From contig NZ_CP165734.1 of assembly GCF_041200145.1 (NCBI RefSeq), positions 7,049,001 through 7,113,000 of the forward strand: DNA of 64,000 nucleotides, in the 5' to 3' direction. The position numbers and the translations under genes were made by a program. Shown piece by piece: positions 63,605 to 64,000 of the stretch (within the stretch, counting starts at the first letter, position 1; each line of letters begins with the position of its first letter). Source of the stretch: Bradyrhizobium sp. LLZ17 (GTDB lineage: Bacteria > Pseudomonadota > Alphaproteobacteria > Rhizobiales > Xanthobacteraceae). The notes under the pieces were generated by a model. That model did no database searches. It had not been told where the DNA came from and was given only the letters and a program-made list of their open reading frames with translations.

Positions 63605-64000
63605 TAGACGACCCTCTGCGTCCAACGCTTGGACAGGCGGAGGAGCAGCGTCAGGAGGACGATGATCAGCACCAGATAGACCATAGCGAGTGCCGTGCCG
63701 TATCCGACATTGGAGCGGTCGCGGTACACGCGATAGATGAAGCTCGATACGGTGTCGGTCGCGCCCCCGGCCCGCCGGCCGTCACGTTGATTACGATGTC
63801 CGCAAGCTTCAGCTTGAAGATGATGCGGATGATGAGGACGGTGATGCTGACCGGCAGCATGATCGGAAAGGTGACGTGCCAGAACGACTGCCAGCCGTTG
63901 GCGCCATCGACCTTGGCAGCCTCCTGTACCTCCCGCGGCATGGCCTGGAGGCCGGCGAGCAGGATGATCATGATGAAGGGGATCGACACCCAGGCGTCCA
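63605..64000 (-). pseudogene. sugar ABC transporter permease (MalF/UgpA-like), partial and frameshifted
   Basis: The window ends inside the gene. The visible frame has the EAA loop (VQEAAKVDGANGWQSFWHVT) and runs to NVTAGGPG, then leaves frame in the C/G run near 63763-63775. One added base gives ATDTVSSFIYRVYRDRS and a proper end LLLRLSKRWTQRVV at 63605. Normal partner of the next permease; the frameshift is probably an assembly error. Confidence 0.88.

Overview
The window looks like the chromosome of a GC-rich alphaproteobacterium, most likely from the Bradyrhizobium/Rhodopseudomonas group. This is inferred from an RpoH-type sigma factor, an HWE-family histidine kinase, OhrR, DUF983 and DUF1656 genes, FUSC/RND efflux pumps, many very small secreted proteins, and citrate-lyase genes of the kind known in that group. 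No rRNA, CRISPR array or intact transposase was seen.

Layout. 0-5 kb: a LysR regulator, an SRPBCC-like protein, then an SDR, a Tat-exported epoxide hydrolase and a VOC protein. 5.3-12.2 kb: a porin and an AaeB/AaeX/DUF983/AaeA-like efflux operon. 12.7-18.5 kb: a second LysR/small-secreted/SRPBCC cassette paralogous to the first, a MaoC-like protein, an AraC regulator and a secreted ClpP-like protein. 18.5-21.2 kb: gene remnants and tiny secreted proteins. 21.3-26.6 kb: cytochrome c and cupin genes, then poxB-cydA-cydB (quinone-linked pyruvate oxidation plus bd-type oxidase). 28.3-33.3 kb: an RpoH-like factor, HWE kinase, OhrR and an orphan sensor kinase, with duplicated and scrambled fragments of neighbouring genes. 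33.3-43.5 kb: an RND pump, a Ser-rich secreted protein, a two-component system and a molybdenum hydroxylase pair. 43.8-55.1 kb: DUF305, a Tat-exported SDR, a complete citrate-lyase operon (CitE-like, AEC carrier, citC-D-E-F-X-G), an aldo/keto reductase and a beta-hydroxyacid dehydrogenase. 55.4-57.9 kb: small secreted proteins. 58.1-62.0 kb: an XRE-ImmA/IrrE + PIN + HNH-like operon and an XRE regulator, ending at a 3' fragment of a tRNA-Lys gene that looks like the end of an integrated island. 62.7-64 kb: sugar ABC-transporter permeases.

Two recurrent palindromes suggest two local regulons. CTTCC-N7-GGAAG occurs at five places between 1.6 and 17.2 kb, beside both LysR paralogues and their neighbours. 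TAAA-N6-TTTA occurs at about seven places between 22.3 and 43.7 kb, ahead of the cupin/cytochrome, poxB-cyd, sensor kinase, RND, two-component and hydroxylase genes.

Many genes carry single-base frameshifts, mostly in G/C or A/T runs, including one in a core-type ABC permease and one in citC. These look more like uncorrected sequencing indels than gene decay. Other remnants (carboxymuconolactone decarboxylase-like, TetR, enoyl-CoA hydratase, sigma factor, poxB and RND fragments) look genuinely degraded.
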